Assembly (NCBI GenBank): GCA_934503195.1
Contig: CAKSVM010000119.1
Coordinates: forward strand, 1-7,905
Direction: 5' to 3'
Origin: an uncultured Eubacteriales bacterium
GTDB lineage: Bacteria > Bacillota > Clostridia > Oscillospirales > CAG-272
Length of the DNA stretch: 7,905 bases
The notes beneath the pieces were generated by a model that saw nothing but the letters and a program-made list of their open reading frames with translations, was not told the DNA's origin and made no database searches. Each line of letters begins with the position of its first letter. The stretch's first letter is position 1. The translations under genes and the position numbers were made by a program. Below are positions 6,496 to 7,905 of this stretch, piece after piece.

Positions 6496-6506
6496 CTGTC
6501 GCGGCG

Positions 6507-6929
6507 TCAGTTTCGGTGCGAATCGAGATAATTCTGCAAAATGATCTGCGCCGAGAGCGTGTCGACCGCCTCTTTGCGCTTTTTTCCGCGCGTGTCGGTG
6601 AAATTCATGATCTGGTGCGCCGCCATCGTCGAGCATCGCTCGTCGAAGAACTCGATCGGGATCTCCCCGACCCGCTCGGAAAGGAGCTTCCCGAACTCAC
6701 GCGCGTGTTCGGCGCGCGGGCCGACCGTGCCGTTCATGTTGATCGGGAGGCCGATGACGATCTTCGCGGCGTTGTATTCCTTGACCTTTTCAGCGACTAG
6801 ATCGGCCGTTTTCGGCATATAATCCGACTTCACGTAGCCGATTCCGTTCGCCAGCATTCCGAGCGTGTCGCTGACCGCGAGTCCGGTCCGGACGTCGCCG
6901 AAATCGACCGCGATTATCCGCCCGGCCAT
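6507..6929 (-). CDS. yqgF: YqgF/RuvX-family pre-16S rRNA nuclease / putative Holliday junction resolvase
   Basis: A 140-residue protein of normal family length with the RNase H-like fold. YqgF proteins are linked to maturation of the 16S rRNA 5' end and historically to Holliday junction resolution (RuvX). Seen are IAVDFGDVRTGLAVSD with catalytic-type D9, VIGLPINMNGTVGPRA (58-73), FFDERCSTMAA with D96, E97 and R98, and the C-terminal VDTLSAQIILQNYLD with D123. The expected acidic residues are therefore all present. The ATG shares its A with the TGA stop of the upstream kinase gene (TGATG), so it is probably translated by coupled reinitiation; a GGGGG run about 11 nt upstream may help. Its usual neighbours in Bacillota (alaS, a yrzL/IreB-like gene, DUF1292) are not seen here. 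Confidence 0.94.
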   Translation of the reverse strand: MAGRIIAVDFGDVRTGLAVSDTLGMLANGIGYVKSDYMPKTADLVAEKVKEYNAAKIVIGLPINMNGTVGPRAEHAREFGKLLSERVGEIPIEFFDERCSTMAAHQIMNFTDTRGKKRKEAVDTLSAQIILQNYLDSHRN

Positions 6930-7864
6930 CAGAAGGTGATCCCCCGCCTGCGGATGAACTCGCCCACCTCGGCCGCCGTCGGAAGCGAGGTCGAGGCTCC
7001 AGCCTTGCCGACGACGATCGAGCCGACTACGTTCGCGTATCTTACGGCCTTCACGATGTCGCCCGAATTCAGGTACTCAAGCGTCAGCGCGGCCGTGAAG
7101 GCGTCGCCCGCCGCCGTCGTGTCAACGACCTCCGACTCGATCGCCGGGATGAGCTGCGAGAATTTTCCGTCGTGAATATACGCCCCGCGCCCACCGAGCT
7201 TGATGACGACATACTTCGCCTCGACGCGCTTCAGGATCTCGTTTGCCGCGCGAAGGCAGTTCGCGCTGTCGTTCGGATAGATTCCGGTCAGCGCGAGCGT
7301 CTCGGACTCATTCGGCGAGATGACTTCGAGTCTCGGGAACTTTTCAAGCGGAGTGTCCTGTCTTGCCGGGCCCGCGTCGACAAAGACCGGGATCGACCGC
7401 TTCGCCGCGAACTTCGCCGCCGCGATCGCCGCCGCGTCGGGGATCTCGAACTGGAGGAAAACCGCGTCGGGAAGGCAGGTCAGCGCGTCCTCGACGTCGT
7501 CCTCGCTCATCGCCGCGTTCGCGCCGGGATAGACGATGATCCGGTTCGCGCCGGATTCCTCGACGATTATCGAAGCCAGTCCGGTCGGATTCAGACGGTC
7601 GATCTTCATGAATCTCGTATCGATTCCGTTTGAGTCGTAAAGTTCCTTGAGCTTCTTTCCGTTCACGTCCGCGCCGACTCTCGCGCAGAAAACGCTGTCC
7701 GCGCCGAGTCTGGCGAACGCCAGCGCCGAATTCGCGCCCTTTCCGCCCGGAACGTAGCTGTATCCGCGCTCCTCGACAATCGTCTGCCCCGCTTCCGGCA
7801 GCTTCTTCATCTTCATAACAAAATCCATGTTGGCCGAACTGACCACCAGCACACGCTTTTTCAT
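6929..7864 (-). CDS. rbsK: Ribokinase-like PfkB-family sugar kinase
   Basis: A 311-residue cytoplasmic kinase matching ribokinase in length and motifs, expected to phosphorylate D-ribose at O5 with ATP; a related sugar or nucleoside substrate cannot be excluded. Seen are ANMDFVMK near the N-terminus (substrate-binding Asn-x-Asp type), PGGKGAN (39-45, sugar-binding signature 1), ANRIIVYPGAN (106-116), LQFEIP with E140, ISPNESE (182-188) and DTTAAGDAF (248-256), whose D254 is the catalytic base. An Ala in this motif where many PfkB proteins have Gly is also found in known ribokinases. The start at 7864 has AAAGGA 8 nt upstream. No ribose transporter, RbsD or LacI-type regulator gene is visible, though upstream sequence is cut off at 7905. 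It overlaps yqgF by one base and is likely cotranscribed with it. Confidence 0.9.
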   Translation of the reverse strand: MKKRVLVVSSANMDFVMKMKKLPEAGQTIVEERGYSYVPGGKGANSALAFARLGADSVFCARVGADVNGKKLKELYDSNGIDTRFMKIDRLNPTGLASIIVEESGANRIIVYPGANAAMSEDDVEDALTCLPDAVFLQFEIPDAAAIAAAKFAAKRSIPVFVDAGPARQDTPLEKFPRLEVISPNESETLALTGIYPNDSANCLRAANEILKRVEAKYVVIKLGGRGAYIHDGKFSQLIPAIESEVVDTTAAGDAFTAALTLEYLNSGDIVKAVRYANVVGSIVVGKAGASTSLPTAAEVGEFIRRRGITF

Positions 7865-7882
7865 ATTTTTATCCTTTCTTGC

Positions 7883-7905
7883 GGGGGGGGGGGGGTGTTT
7901 TTTTT
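7883..7905. repeat. Homopolymer tracts at the window end (G13 and T8)
   Basis: Thirteen G (7883-7895), then TG, then eight T run to the last base. On the coding strand of the kinase gene this is A8, CA, C13, ending about 18 nt before its ATG. The position at the window end suggests an assembly break or sequencing artefact, though a real slippage-prone tract in the leader is possible. Confidence 0.7.

Noticed and set aside
1..7905. A defence, mobile or biosynthetic system spanning the window.
   Set aside because: Genes lie in five separate, alternating transcription units with their own terminators or promoters, all fall in known families, and no repeats, integrase or transposase are present.

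Overview
The window looks like chromosomal DNA of an uncultured Clostridia-type Bacillota, possibly a gut Oscillospirales relative. The evidence is moderately GC-rich coding sequence with many TCG, GAC and GTC codons, AT-rich intergenic gaps holding near-consensus sigma-A promoters, purine-rich Shine-Dalgarno sites, and Clostridia-like proteins: a lipoprotein with a propeller plus solute-binding domain, a membrane-anchored SGNH protein and QueH. The taxonomic assignment is inference. The sequence ends in homopolymer runs that suggest a contig edge.

Transcription alternates in five blocks. (1) Minus strand, 1-1417: a CapA-type metallophosphatase-like protein anchored by its N-terminus, overlapping by 8 nt a PflX-like radical SAM gene that runs off the left edge. 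(2) Plus strand, 1621-3951: a 776-residue lipoprotein with a propeller-like N-terminal half and an ABC-type solute-binding C-terminal half, with no permease genes in view. (3) Minus strand, 4003-5335: queH (epoxyqueuosine reductase) overlapping a YgjP-type zinc metallopeptidase gene. (4) Plus strand, 5412-6452: a single-pass membrane protein with an extracellular SGNH/GDSL-type domain and a probable TTG start. (5) Minus strand, 6507-7864: a ribokinase-like PfkB sugar kinase overlapping yqgF (ruvX) by one base.

Blocks 1 and 2 diverge from a 203-bp gap (1418-1620) with one good promoter in each direction. Blocks 2/3 and 4/5 converge on strong hairpin terminators, the first probably bidirectional. 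Blocks 3 and 4 diverge from a 76-bp gap (5336-5411) containing the promoter for block 4.

Three products (CapA-like, solute-binding lipoprotein, SGNH protein) act at the cell surface, and the rest are cytoplasmic housekeeping or accessory enzymes. I see no tRNA, rRNA, CRISPR array, insertion sequence or phage gene, and no gene-free stretch over 300 bases. I do not see a convincing undescribed system. The points most worth checking are the lipoprotein without permeases, the CapA/radical SAM coupling, the kinase/yqgF coupling, the homopolymer tract ahead of the kinase gene, and the unusual start regions of queH and the SGNH gene.
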